Positions 42,380 through 51,206 are shown, counted from the first letter of the stretch. The stretch: DNA of 64,000 bases from Cystobacter fuscus (GCF_002305875.1 NZ_CP022098.1:6138001-6202000); one strand, 5' to 3'. The notes: generated by a model not told the origin, from the letters alone. Numbers and translations: made by a program.

Positions 42380-43498
42380 TCAATCCTCCTCGTCTTCGCA
42401 GGGCAGGTGGGCACGGACCATGAAGTCGGCCCGATTGCTCACTCCGAAGGGCTTGAGCTTCTCGTAGATGTGACGCAGGTGCTTCTTCACGGTCTCGTGG
42501 CTGTTCTTCTCGCCCTTCTTGTTGAGGAGCCGGTGGGCGATCTCCTTGTCGGACAGGCCTTTGTACAAGAGGTTGGCGATCTCGATCTCCTTGGGCGTCA
42601 GGATCTTGAGCCAGACGATGAGCTGGGGATGCGTCACCTCCTGGAAGCGCAGTTGCCAGTACGACTTGTTCCCCACGGGCGGCAACTGGAAGTAGGTCAC
42701 CCGCAGGGTCTTCCGGCCGCCCTCCATCTCCCAGATCCCCACCCCGGTCTGGAGGAAGCTCGATTGGCTCATCGCCGTGTTCAGCTTCTCCAACAGGGCC
42801 AGGGGCAATCGCCCCGGGAGGTCCGTGAACCATTTCTCCATCAGCCTGTCGATGGGACCCAGGCGCTGCACCACCTCGAAGCGGGTGGTCAGCACGAGGC
42901 TCGCCGTCTTCTGGGCCGCCGTTTGCGCCTCCAGCAGCCGGCCCGTCAGCTCCCGCTCCACGAACACCTGACAGCGCTGGATGGCCGAGGAGAGGTGCGG
43001 CGCGACGTACTGGACGAGGTCGCGCTCGTGGTCGGAGAAGGGCCGGGGCTTGAGGCGGTAGGCGCTGAAGCCGCCATTGCCGTCCCAACCCGCCTGGGTC
43101 AGATAGACCGACATGACGTGCTCGAGCGGCACTCCCATGTCCTGGCCGATCCGGTAGATCTTGGTGGCCTGCAGATCCTTGTGCGCGATGATGTCTCCAT
43201 CCCGCATGACCCGGTTGGGATTGCGCACGTTGGCGGCACGGATGAAGTCATCCTTCTTCCATTCCTCATACTGGGCGAAATACACCTCGGGCATCTTCGC
43301 CACCAACCAGTCGTCCAGCGAGGGCTGTCCGATGCGCGAGGCGCACAGGGCCATGCAGTCCGCGGACGTCAACCGGATCAGGCTGTCCTCCGTGGTGCGC
43401 ACGATCTCCGAGAGGGTCTTGGCGTGGTTCAGCGCTTCCACCAACTGGCCGATGAGCAGGCGCTCCCTGGGCTTCATGTGGATCTGATCCCGTTTCAT
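42380..43498 (-). CDS. LuxR-family transcriptional regulator
   Basis: A 372-residue protein with a long N-terminal sensor region (about 20-290) of no clear domain and a C-terminal LuxR helix-turn-helix: LTPKEIEIANLLYKGLSDKEIAHRL...ETVKKHLRHIYEKL, followed by VSNRADFMVRA and an acidic tail CEDEED. There is no receiver domain, so it senses a ligand or partner rather than phosphorylation. A near-perfect 30-base inverted repeat lies 30 bases before its start and may be its own binding site. Confidence 0.88.
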   Translation of the reverse strand: MKRDQIHMKPRERLLIGQLVEALNHAKTLSEIVRTTEDSLIRLTSADCMALCASRIGQPSLDDWLVAKMPEVYFAQYEEWKKDDFIRAANVRNPNRVMRDGDIIAHKDLQATKIYRIGQDMGVPLEHVMSVYLTQAGWDGNGGFSAYRLKPRPFSDHERDLVQYVAPHLSSAIQRCQVFVERELTGRLLEAQTAAQKTASLVLTTRFEVVQRLGPIDRLMEKWFTDLPGRLPLALLEKLNTAMSQSSFLQTGVGIWEMEGGRKTLRVTYFQLPPVGNKSYWQLRFQEVTHPQLIVWLKILTPKEIEIANLLYKGLSDKEIAHRLLNKKGEKNSHETVKKHLRHIYEKLKPFGVSNRADFMVRAHLPCEDEED

Positions 43499-43527
43499 CC
43501 CGCGGATCTAATCCCCCAGGGCGAAGG

Positions 43528-43557
43528 TTGTCCGTACCCCCAAGGGGGTATGGACAA
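43528..43557. promoter_or_regulatory. 30-base inverted repeat before the luxR-type gene
   Basis: TTGTCCGTACCCCC-AA-GGGGGTATGGACAA: 14-base arms match at all but one position. It lies 30-59 bases upstream of ATG 43498, a place suited to a regulator acting on its own promoter. Confidence 0.55.
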
Positions 43558-43595
43558 CGGGGCCCCACCTGGGCCTTGGGTTCTTCCTATACTCC

Positions 43596-43931
43596 CCCGA
43601 AAGCGCCGACGCGGTGCTCGATGGCGTCGCGGGGCCGCTCTTCCCGACACTCATCTCCGCGCTTCGCCCAACCGGTCGGTATTGCCTCGTCGGCGCGGCG
43701 GCCGGTGGCGCGGTCTCCTTCGACGCCTGGAGCCTGCTCGACGGGCGCGTCCTCACCGGCTACTCGACGGAGACGCTCGACGGAAACGTGCTGCGAGCGG
43801 CCACGCGCGAGCTGCTCGCCTTGCGGCTGCCTCCTCCGCCGACGACCGTGCTCCCGCTCGCCGAGGCGGCGCGCGCCCACGAACTCCTCGAGCGACGAGA
43901 AGTTCGTGGGCGCGTGGTGCTCGTGCCGTAG
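43596..43931 (+). pseudogene. Zinc-type alcohol dehydrogenase/quinone oxidoreductase, C-terminal remnant
   Basis: About 110 codons read ADAVLDGVAGPLFPTLISALRPTGRYCLVGAAAGG, then VLTGYSTETLDGNVL, PLAEAARAHELLERREVRGRVVLVP, the C-terminal third of medium-chain dehydrogenases. The catalytic domain and most of the Rossmann fold are absent, and the visible part starts without a ribosome site, so the gene is a 5'-deleted remnant. Confidence 0.6.
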
Positions 43932-43932
43932 A

Positions 43933-43980
43933 CCGAGACGGCAGGGACAAGCCCGCGGGCTCAGGTCCCTGCCGTCTCGG
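43933..43980. terminator. Bidirectional terminator hairpin
   Basis: CCGAGACGGCAGGGAC and GTCCCTGCCGTCTCGG form a perfect 16-base-pair stem around a 16-base loop that itself contains GCCCGCGGGC. It sits between the stop of the dehydrogenase remnant and the stop of the OmpA-fusion gene, both of which read towards it. No T-run. Confidence 0.7.
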
Positions 43981-43993
43981 GCGCCCCGGAGGC

Positions 43994-45664
43994 TCAGCGC
44001 TTCTCCGTGATGAACTCGACGCGGCGGTTCGCGCGCTGCCCCTCGGGTGTGCTGTTCTCCGCCACGGGGCGGCTGGACCCGTACCCCTTGGCGGTCAGGC
44101 GGGAGCCCGCGATGCCGCGCTGGATGAGGTACTCGCGCACCATGTCCGCGCGCTGCTGACTCAGCGTGACATTGAGCTCCTCGGGGCCGGTGGCGTCCGT
44201 GTGCCCCTCGACGCGAACCGAGAGTTCCGGGTGGGCCTTGAGGTAGTCCGCGATGGCATCCAACTGCCGCTTCTCTTCCTCCTGGAGGGACGACTCTCCC
44301 ACCGGGAACAGGACATGGTGGTCCGTGGGCGGTGCGGCCTGCTCGGGCGGAGGCGGCTCCTCGCGCGGCGGTGCCCGCTCGGGCGGGGGCTCGGGAGGCG
44401 GCGCCTCGGTGGGCTTCTCCTCCTGGACCGGGCAGCCACGATTCGTCTCGACGCCAGCCTCGTGGGGGCAGGCATCCTCGTCGTCCGCGATGCCATCACC
44501 GTCCGCGTCGGGGGCGGGGCAGCCCTGGTAGCGCGGGAGTCCCGGCTCGGAGGGGCACCGGTCCTGGCGATCCACGACGCCGTCCCCGTCCGAGTCGCCA
44601 TCCGGGCAGCCGCCGTTGTCCACCGCGCCGGCCTCGAGCGGGCAGCGGTCTTGCGCGTTGGCCACCGAGTCACCGTCGTCATCCAGCTCCGGGCACTGCT
44701 CTGGCGTGTGGGTGCGGCCCTCCTTGCAGACGTCTTCACGGGCAGGAGGCACGTAGGGGGGAGCCCAGGCGATTCCCGCGGCCACGCGGAACGAGGGCGT
44801 GCCCGGAATGTCCGTGAAGCCATGCCCCGCCAGCGCGAACGCCTCGAAGCCATGGCCCACCGGCAGCCTCAAGCCACCGAGCAACTCCAGCGCCACATCC
44901 GGCGCCACGAGCGACTCGGCCGCCTCCAGCGCGATCTCGGCGCGCAGGCCTTCGCCGCGCGTGGCCACCACGAGCCCCTGCTCGAGTTCACTTCCGAAGT
45001 TCCGGCCGGGCTCGACCTCCGTGGAGCGGATCCGCACGCCCGCGCTGGCGCCCAGCGACAGCGGACCCACCTCGCGTCCCACGGCCACCCGGGGCGCGAA
45101 CTGGAACCCCGCCCAGCCATTCTGCCGACCGAACGCACTCGCCGTTCCGCCGGGCAGTCCGATGTCCAGTCCCAGGCCGAGGAACACCGGCGCCCCGTCC
45201 TCGCGGCGAAGCAGCGCATAGCGCGCGCCCAGCTCCGGCGTTCCCAGTCCGAAGGAGGTCGGCGCCGTCACTCCGACCAGCGACTCCGCGCCCGAGCCTC
45301 CCTGGGCGATGATGATGGGCAGCCGCGCGGACAGCTCCAGGCGCTCGATGGGAGACCAGGCCCCCGCGAGCCAGCCCGCGACGCGGTAGTCGATGATGGG
45401 GCGCTCCACGCCATCACTGCCCCTGAGCAGCAGGATGCCGCGCTCGTAGCCGGCCATGAGGAGCAGTCGATAGCTCCCCTCGGGGAGCACGTGGCCGGTG
45501 TCCACCAGCAGCGAGTCCGTCGCCGCGGGATTGAAGCGCAGGCGCTCCAGGTCCATCGGGAGGATGGGCCCGGCGCTCTGGGCATGGACGGCGGGGGCAA
45601 GGAGGGCGGCCAGGAGCGCGACCAGCACCCGGCCCCGAGCCCGTGGACGCGAGGGAAAGCTCAT
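43994..45664 (-). CDS. OmpA-family protein with TSP3 repeats (internal start of the fused frame)
   Basis: From ATG 45664 the product has 556 residues: signal peptide VLVALLAALLAPAVHAQ, a 230-residue beta-barrel-like region, three or four thrombospondin type-3 calcium repeats (DDDGDSVANAQDRCP, DSDGDGVVDRQDRCP, DADGDGIADDEDACP), a Pro/Glu linker and a C-terminal OmpA domain. The OmpA domain has LSVRVEGHTDATG and RLTAKGYGSSRPVAENSTPEGQRANRRVEF, including the Asp and Arg that hold diaminopimelate of peptidoglycan. It should tether the outer membrane to the wall. It could be made by re-initiation at the internal ATG. Confidence 0.75.
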   Translation of the reverse strand: MSFPSRPRARGRVLVALLAALLAPAVHAQSAGPILPMDLERLRFNPAATDSLLVDTGHVLPEGSYRLLLMAGYERGILLLRGSDGVERPIIDYRVAGWLAGAWSPIERLELSARLPIIIAQGGSGAESLVGVTAPTSFGLGTPELGARYALLRREDGAPVFLGLGLDIGLPGGTASAFGRQNGWAGFQFAPRVAVGREVGPLSLGASAGVRIRSTEVEPGRNFGSELEQGLVVATRGEGLRAEIALEAAESLVAPDVALELLGGLRLPVGHGFEAFALAGHGFTDIPGTPSFRVAAGIAWAPPYVPPAREDVCKEGRTHTPEQCPELDDDGDSVANAQDRCPLEAGAVDNGGCPDGDSDGDGVVDRQDRCPSEPGLPRYQGCPAPDADGDGIADDEDACPHEAGVETNRGCPVQEEKPTEAPPPEPPPERAPPREEPPPPEQAAPPTDHHVLFPVGESSLQEEEKRQLDAIADYLKAHPELSVRVEGHTDATGPEELNVTLSQQRADMVREYLIQRGIAGSRLTAKGYGSSRPVAENSTPEGQRANRRVEFITEKR

Positions 45665-48600
45665 TGGCGTGGAGCGGCGACGGCGGCTCCTCGAGGCGAG
45701 CCCCAACAGGAGGAGCGCCAGCGACGAGGCCGTCCCACTGCCCGTGCTCTGGCAGCCGCCTCCGGCGATGGACACCACCGTCGCCTGGACCGTGACCTGG
45801 AAGGAGCACTGCGCGGAGTTGCCGGCCGCGTCCGTGGCGGTGACGGTGACGCGCGTGGCGCCATGTCTGAAGACACTGCCCGAGGCCGGCGAGGAGGTCA
45901 CCGTCGTCGAGGAGACGGCGTCCGTGGCCGCGGGAAGCGTGAACGTCACGGAGGTGCCCGAGGCATCATCCGAGCGCACCTGGATGTCCTCCGGGCACGT
46001 CACGGACGGAGGCGTCGTGTCCTGGACGGTGAACTGGAACGAGCACGACGCCGTGCCGCCCGAATCGTCCGTCGCCGTGGCCGTGACGGTCGTGCTCCCG
46101 AGGGGGAAGGTGCTCTCCCTGGGCGGCGAATAGGTGATGGTGGGGTCGGCTCCCTCGTCGGTGGCCGTGGCGGGCGGCCAGTTGCCCGGGGCACCGTCGG
46201 GGCCCACCGCTTCGCTCGCGGTGTCCGCGGGGCAGGTGATGGTGGGAGGCGGATTCGTGACGTCGATGTCCACGGTGGCGACGTTGCTGTCCTGGCCGCA
46301 GTCCCGAACCCGGAAGGAGAAGCTGTCGGGGCCCTCGTAGCCCGGTTCGGGCGTGTAGGTGAGGGACGGCGGCGTGCCACTCAGCGTCCCGTGCTGCGGG
46401 GGCGTGACGAGGGTCCAGCTCAACGTCTGCCCCACATCCGGGTCGGTCCCGACGAGGGTGATGGCCACGGGCGTGCCGCGGGTCGTGGAGACCGTCTGGG
46501 GCTGCGCCGTGGGCGCGGTATTGGGGAGCACCGTCACCATGCGCCCACCCGGAATGGCATTGGCGAAGACGGACAGGGCGTACGTCCCCGGCGGCAAGTC
46601 GGCCGGGACGGTCACCGTCGCGCTCGTGGCGGACATGTCCGTCGCGGGAAGCGTCCAGAGTCGTCCTCCCTCGGCGCCCCGCAGGCGCACCAGGGGGAAG
46701 TCCGTCGGGGAGGCACCGAAGTTGCCGCTGCTCGCGCCCGAGATGCCCCGGAAGCCCTGGCCCTGGAGGACGCTCGGACAGGTGGGGAAGAGGACGTCCG
46801 GCTGACTCACCACCGGGCGCCACGCGGGCTGTGCGCCGGTGTCCTCGTACAGCTCGGCCCCCGTCGCGGCCGAGCCGCCCGCGAGGAGCACCTCGCCCGA
46901 GGGCAGGGCGGCCGCGACGAGCCCTCCGCTTGAAGCCGGAGCACTGACGGAGGTCCAGTCATGATGGGCGGGGTCATAGACGTCCGCCGAGGTGGAGGGC
47001 GTGCCCGGCGCGCTCAGGCCGCCCGCGACCAGGACCTTGCCCGAAGGCGCGAGTGTCGCGGTGTGGTACCCGTGCGCCTGGGAGAGCGCGGGCCCGGCGA
47101 CCCACGTGTTGGTACTGGCGTCATACAGCTCCGTGGACGAGAGGCCCGTGGCGCCCGTGAGCCCTCCCGCCGCCAGCACCTGGCCGGAGGGCAGCAGCGT
47201 CAGCGTGAGGCCTTCGCGGCCCTGGGCCAGCCCCGCGGTGGGGGTCCAGGTATTGCTGGCCGGGTCGTACACCTCCGCGGTGGCCAGCGCCGCGCCCGCG
47301 CCGTTGCGTCCCCCGGCGACGAGCACCCGGCCATCGGGAAGCAGCGCGGCGGCATGCGCGGACCGGACCGTGGTCAGGGAGGCCACCGGGGTCCACGCGT
47401 CGGCGGTGGGGTCATACAGCTCCGCCGTCCCGAGCACCGTGGCGTCGCGCTGCCCGCCCACGACGAGCACCCGGCCGTCCGTGAGGAGCGTGGCGGTGTG
47501 GAAGTGCCTGGCACTGGCGAGCGGCGCGGTCGGGCTCCAGGCATTGGTGGCCGCATCGTAGCGCTCGGTCGAGCCCACCGAGCTGCCCCCGCTCAGGCCA
47601 CCGACCACGAGCACCGAGCCCGAGCGCAGCAGCGTCGCCGTGGCGCGCTCACGCGGAAGGGAGAGGGACGCCGCGAACGTCCAGGTGTTGGCCGCCCGAT
47701 CATAGAGCTGCGCCGAGGCCAGCGACGCGCCTCCGCTGTTGCGGCCTCCCGCGACGAGGACGCGGCCGGAGGGCAGCAGCGCCACCAGCGGATCCACCCG
47801 GGCTCCACCCAGCGCGCCGGCCGGGGTCCACCGGTTGACGCCCGGGTCATACAGCTCCGTGCTCGCGAGGGTGGCAGCGCCCGCCGCGTCGTAGCCACCC
47901 ACGACCAGCACCTTGCCGGACGGCAGCAGCGTCGCGGTGTGGCCCGCCCGCCCGTCCGCCATGGTGTCCCCGGGGGACCACTGGCCGGTGGCGGGATCAT
48001 AGAGTTCCGAGAGCGGAGTCTGGCCGATGCCGGCGCCGGTCACCAGCACCTTGCCATCGGGCAGCAGCGTGGCCGCATGGCGCGAGCGCGTGAGGGCCAT
48101 GCTGCTCGTGGCGGTCCACGTGTTGCTCCCCGGATCGTACAGCTCCGCGTCGGACAGGACGATTCCGCTGGCGTCCGAGCCACCGGTGATCAGCACGCGG
48201 CCATCGGGCAGCAACGTGCTGGTGAAGAAGTACCGCGGCACGAGGGGCGGCGCGACGGCGGACCAGGTGCCGGTCGCGGGATCGTAGAGGTCCGCGCCGG
48301 GGACCTCACCGCCCTGGCCGTAGCCACTCACGGCGAGAACCCTGCCGTCCTGGAGTCGCGTGGCGGAGTGCGACCCCCGGCTCAGCGTCATGGCGCCGGT
48401 GGGAGTGAACGTGTTGGTGACGGGATCGTACAGGTCTGCGGAGGTGAGTTGGACTCCCGCGCGATTCGAGCCACCGGCGACCAGCACCCGACCCGACTCC
48501 AGGAGGGTGACGCTGGGCAGCGCGCGGTCATCCGACAGGTCGCCCGTGTCCGTCCACGTGCCCGTGGCGGGGTCATGGAGGTGACCCGTCCGGGAGGACT

Positions 48601-48973
48601 CCGTCAGCACGAGCACCTTGCCATTGGGGAGCAGCACGGCCTGCGTGATGTTGCCCTGGAAGCCGGGCGCTCCCGCGGAGGTCCACGTATCGGTGGCCGG
48701 GTCGTAGAGCTCCGCGCTGGAGATGGGGCCCGAGCTGTCGGTGCCATTGATGATCAGGAGCTTGCCGGAGCCGAGCAGGACGGCGGCATGCTGCGAGCTT
48801 GGCCTGGCCATGGGCGCGGCGGAGGACCAGCCGGGAGCCGCGGCCAGGGGCGCGGTGATGGAGGCCACGGCGTCGTCGTTGGCGGGCGACGGGGCCTCCT
48901 TCGCGCAGGACACCAGGAGCGCACTCCCCACCAACACCAGCACCCTGCTCCAGACATCGCGAGGTAACAGCAT
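43994..48973 (-). CDS. Kelch/HYR surface lipoprotein fused in frame to an OmpA-family protein
   Basis: One uninterrupted frame of 1659 codons from ATG 48973 (GGAG 8 bases upstream). The lipoprotein leader is VLVGSALLVSC. About 15 kelch-type repeats (ELYDPATDTWT..., HTATLLPDGRVLVVGG) fill residues 60-730. They are followed by a cadherin-like Ig domain (PDVGQTLSWTLVTPPQHGTL) and two HYR domains (TCPADTASEA..., TCPEDIQV...). At about 1070-1100 lies a MYXO-CTERM-like tail: GGGCQSTGSGTASS, a hydrophobic LALLLLGLA and RSRRRR. Instead of a stop the frame continues directly into ATG 45664, a second signal peptide and a full OmpA-type protein. Two separate products are likely; see the entry at 43994-45664. 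Confidence 0.75.
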   Translation of the reverse strand: MLLPRDVWSRVLVLVGSALLVSCAKEAPSPANDDAVASITAPLAAAPGWSSAAPMARPSSQHAAVLLGSGKLLIINGTDSSGPISSAELYDPATDTWTSAGAPGFQGNITQAVLLPNGKVLVLTESSRTGHLHDPATGTWTDTGDLSDDRALPSVTLLESGRVLVAGGSNRAGVQLTSADLYDPVTNTFTPTGAMTLSRGSHSATRLQDGRVLAVSGYGQGGEVPGADLYDPATGTWSAVAPPLVPRYFFTSTLLPDGRVLITGGSDASGIVLSDAELYDPGSNTWTATSSMALTRSRHAATLLPDGKVLVTGAGIGQTPLSELYDPATGQWSPGDTMADGRAGHTATLLPSGKVLVVGGYDAAGAATLASTELYDPGVNRWTPAGALGGARVDPLVALLPSGRVLVAGGRNSGGASLASAQLYDRAANTWTFAASLSLPRERATATLLRSGSVLVVGGLSGGSSVGSTERYDAATNAWSPTAPLASARHFHTATLLTDGRVLVVGGQRDATVLGTAELYDPTADAWTPVASLTTVRSAHAAALLPDGRVLVAGGRNGAGAALATAEVYDPASNTWTPTAGLAQGREGLTLTLLPSGQVLAAGGLTGATGLSSTELYDASTNTWVAGPALSQAHGYHTATLAPSGKVLVAGGLSAPGTPSTSADVYDPAHHDWTSVSAPASSGGLVAAALPSGEVLLAGGSAATGAELYEDTGAQPAWRPVVSQPDVLFPTCPSVLQGQGFRGISGASSGNFGASPTDFPLVRLRGAEGGRLWTLPATDMSATSATVTVPADLPPGTYALSVFANAIPGGRMVTVLPNTAPTAQPQTVSTTRGTPVAITLVGTDPDVGQTLSWTLVTPPQHGTLSGTPPSLTYTPEPGYEGPDSFSFRVRDCGQDSNVATVDIDVTNPPPTITCPADTASEAVGPDGAPGNWPPATATDEGADPTITYSPPRESTFPLGSTTVTATATDDSGGTASCSFQFTVQDTTPPSVTCPEDIQVRSDDASGTSVTFTLPAATDAVSSTTVTSSPASGSVFRHGATRVTVTATDAAGNSAQCSFQVTVQATVVSIAGGGCQSTGSGTASSLALLLLGLASRSRRRRSTPMSFPSRPRARGRVLVALLAALLAPAVHAQSAGPILPMDLERLRFNPAATDSLLVDTGHVLPEGSYRLLLMAGYERGILLLRGSDGVERPIIDYRVAGWLAGAWSPIERLELSARLPIIIAQGGSGAESLVGVTAPTSFGLGTPELGARYALLRREDGAPVFLGLGLDIGLPGGTASAFGRQNGWAGFQFAPRVAVGREVGPLSLGASAGVRIRSTEVEPGRNFGSELEQGLVVATRGEGLRAEIALEAAESLVAPDVALELLGGLRLPVGHGFEAFALAGHGFTDIPGTPSFRVAAGIAWAPPYVPPAREDVCKEGRTHTPEQCPELDDDGDSVANAQDRCPLEAGAVDNGGCPDGDSDGDGVVDRQDRCPSEPGLPRYQGCPAPDADGDGIADDEDACPHEAGVETNRGCPVQEEKPTEAPPPEPPPERAPPREEPPPPEQAAPPTDHHVLFPVGESSLQEEEKRQLDAIADYLKAHPELSVRVEGHTDATGPEELNVTLSQQRADMVREYLIQRGIAGSRLTAKGYGSSRPVAENSTPEGQRANRRVEFITEKR

Positions 48974-49233
48974 CACGGGAACTCCGATACGAGAGGACCG
49001 TTCGATCTTATACACTCGATGGAGGCCGCCACGATTGTTAACTCGACCCGCGGGGATGGATTCTTCCTGCCGCCACCCCCACGGGTCATCCATCCTTCCT
49101 CTACTCTTACATCCTTCCTGTACAGCTGGGGCCGGGGTCGCCCCAGGTGTCCGACGGGGGGCGGCAAACACATATCAATTCGAGGTGAGGGGCGGGTGCT
49201 GGAGTGGAGAGGCAGGGGCGCCATGCGTCTCGC

Positions 49234-49276
49234 TTGACACGAGGCTGGAGGTTCATATTATGTACGTAATATGAAC
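49234..49276 (+). promoter_or_regulatory. Sigma-70-type promoter overlapped by a palindromic operator
   Basis: TTGACA (49234-49239) and TATTAT (49256-49261) are 16 bases apart, close to consensus and rare in this GC-rich DNA. The -10 lies inside a 26-base inverted repeat (49251-49276) with perfect arms GTTCATATTA and TAATATGAAC around TGTACG. A bound dimer would block the promoter. It drives the tautomerase gene 100 bases downstream. No regulator gene is adjacent. Confidence 0.65.
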
Positions 49277-49378
49277 GCGCGGCGCGGTGGAAGTGGTCGA
49301 GCGCTTCGGCTCGGTCAGTCGTCCGCTGCGCAAGTGAAGGGAAGTCCGCGCGTTGGCCTTCATGTCAGGGAGACGGAA

Positions 49379-49807
49379 ATGCCATTGTGGAAAATCTATC
49401 ACCCGGTGGGTGCATTCACCGGCGAGGACAAGCAGGCGCTCTCCAAGAGAATCACGGAGATCTATTCGTCGGTTCTGCCGAAGTTCTATGTCGGTGTGGT
49501 CTTCCAGGAGATCGCGGCGGACTCGATTTATATTGGCGGAGAGCCGACGAAGAACTTCGTCAGGATTCATGCGGATCATATCGCTCGCACGCTGAATTCA
49601 GATGAGGCCAGGACGAGATTTCTCGCCAAGGTCGATGCGGCTGTCGCTCCCTTCATCAAGGACCGGGGCTTCGATTGGGAGTTCCACGTCGACGAGACGC
49701 CCTTCGAGCTCTGGACGGTCCAGGGTTTTCGACCGCCTCGCCCGGGAACGGAAGACGAGAAGCGGTGGATCGCGGAGAACAAGCCCTCACCCAGAACCCA
49801 TGCTTGA
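49379..49807 (+). CDS. Tautomerase-family protein (cis-CaaD-like)
   Basis: A 142-residue protein from ATG 49379 (GGGAGACGG upstream), starting MPLWKIYHPVGAFTGEDKQAL. The Pro after Met is the catalytic N-terminal proline of the 4-oxalocrotonate tautomerase superfamily. The body (SVLPKFYVGVVFQEI, SIYIGGEPTKNFVRIHADHIAR, FEWEFHVDE-like DWEFHVDETPFELWTVQG) matches the trimeric long-chain group that includes cis-3-chloroacrylic acid dehalogenase. Substrate unknown. It is controlled by the operator-promoter at 49234-49276 and is followed by an SDR, likely in one transcript. Confidence 0.88.
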   Translation: MPLWKIYHPVGAFTGEDKQALSKRITEIYSSVLPKFYVGVVFQEIAADSIYIGGEPTKNFVRIHADHIARTLNSDEARTRFLAKVDAAVAPFIKDRGFDWEFHVDETPFELWTVQGFRPPRPGTEDEKRWIAENKPSPRTHA

Positions 49808-49894
49808 GGCGGGTCGCTGCGCTGCTGACGTGAAGGAACAATCGCGCGGAGTGGAGGGACGGACGTCCCTCTCCGCGCCTCACCGCGAGGAATC

Positions 49895-50689
49895 ATGATC
49901 ATGGGCAGGGAAAAAGGCTTGGCGGTTGTCACCGGAGCTTCTTCGGGCATTGGTGCCACGTATGCCGCGCGGCTGGCGGCGCGTGGCTACTCGCTCTTGC
50001 TGGTCGCGCGTCGGCCTGACCGCCTCGCCAGCATCAAGGATGAATTGTCTCGCGCGCACGGGGTCCACGTGGAGACGGTCGTCGCGGATCTCGAGAGTCC
50101 CTCGGATCTGTCCAACGTCGAGGCGCGCGTCGCGTCCGACGACGTCACCTTCCTCGTCAACAACGCCGGCGCGGGCGGTCTGGGCAAAAGCGCCAACATG
50201 ACCGCCGATCAGCTTGATCGCATCATCAAGTTGAACATCACCGCGCTCACGCGCCTCTCGCACGCGGCGCTGTCGGCCTTCCGCAAGCGCAACGCGGGCG
50301 TTCTGGTGAACATCGGCTCGGTCATGGCGCATTTGCCGTCGGCGAGTGGCGCCGCCTACAGCGCTTCGAAGGCCTATGTGCTGAACTTCACCCGGTCCTT
50401 GCAGCTGGAGTACGCGGACAAGCCGATCCAGATTCAGCTCGTCATGCCCGGGCCGATCCGCACCGAGTTCTTCTCGTCACAAGGCATGAGCGACGCGGTC
50501 TTTCCGAACGAGGCCTATCTCACCGCGGAGCAGCTCGTGGACGCCGCACTCGCCGGGCTCGAGGCGGGGGAGGGCGTGACCGTGCCGTCCGTGCTCGACG
50601 TGCGGACCTGGAACGCGTTGGAGGCGGCGCGCGCCGAGTTCATGAAGGCGACGATGTCGGGCAAGGTCGCGCCGCGCTACCTCGGGTGA
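49895..50689 (+). CDS. Short-chain dehydrogenase/reductase
   Basis: A 264-residue SDR with GAGGAATC before ATG 49895. Cofactor motif TGASSGIGATYA, Arg in VARRPDRL suggesting NADP, NNAGAGG, catalytic Ser in NIGSVMAHL and YSASK. The C-terminal part (VMPGPIRTEFF) is classical. It follows the tautomerase by 87 bases on the same strand. Substrate unknown. Confidence 0.9.
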   Translation: MIMGREKGLAVVTGASSGIGATYAARLAARGYSLLLVARRPDRLASIKDELSRAHGVHVETVVADLESPSDLSNVEARVASDDVTFLVNNAGAGGLGKSANMTADQLDRIIKLNITALTRLSHAALSAFRKRNAGVLVNIGSVMAHLPSASGAAYSASKAYVLNFTRSLQLEYADKPIQIQLVMPGPIRTEFFSSQGMSDAVFPNEAYLTAEQLVDAALAGLEAGEGVTVPSVLDVRTWNALEAARAEFMKATMSGKVAPRYLG

Positions 50690-50695
50690 TCGGCT

Positions 50696-51205
50696 ATGGT
50701 GGTGTCCGCCATGACGGATACCGCCCTCGACCCGCTCTCTCTTCCGCTGCAGCCGACCGCACCTGGCTCCAGCGTGCGGCGCTTCACCAAGACGTTCCCC
50801 ACGAAGCTCCCGCCCGAGGTGCTCTGGACGGAGTTCACGCGCACCCTGTCGGACTCGCGCGAGGGGCTCCTTTGGGCGAACAACATCTCCTGGATACACG
50901 CCTTGAACGGCCCCTTGAGGGAGGGCACGGTGCTCGCCGAGCGCATGGAGCCCACGGGCGCCGTGCTGCATTACCGCCTGATGGAGTTCTCCCCCCCGAA
51001 GCAGCTGCGGTACGCCTCGCTCCAGGGCCATCCCCTGGCGGCGAGCGCCACGGTCTCCATCGAGGCGTCCGAGGGGAAGGCCACGCTGCTCTGGCAGGGC
51101 GAGTATTTCGGTTCCGAGGCCCAGTTGCTGGGGTTGGACCGCGTGCACGCGGCGTTCTTCTCGCAGTTCGCCACGCGGCTCCAGCAGTTGGAAGCCGCGA
51201 GATGA
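50696..51205 (+). CDS. SRPBCC-family (START-like) protein
   Basis: A 169-residue protein starting at ATG 50696, 6 bases after the SDR stop; ATG 50711 is an alternative. The pattern FTKTFPTKLPPEVLWTEFTRTL, then LREGTVLAERM, AVLHYRLMEFSPPKQLRY, and a long C-terminal helix LGLDRVHAAFFSQFATRLQQLE describes the helix-grip fold with a ligand cavity. Such proteins bind or cyclise hydrophobic molecules. It ends one base from the stop of the convergent fadD-like gene. Confidence 0.75.
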   Translation: MVVSAMTDTALDPLSLPLQPTAPGSSVRRFTKTFPTKLPPEVLWTEFTRTLSDSREGLLWANNISWIHALNGPLREGTVLAERMEPTGAVLHYRLMEFSPPKQLRYASLQGHPLAASATVSIEASEGKATLLWQGEYFGSEAQLLGLDRVHAAFFSQFATRLQQLEAAR

Positions 51206-51206
51206 G

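Noticed and set aside
42407-46933. Plus-strand open frame of about 1500 codons
   Set aside because: It is antisense to the LuxR and OmpA/kelch genes and its product is a Gly/Arg/Ala-rich shadow without domains, as expected for GC-rich third positions.
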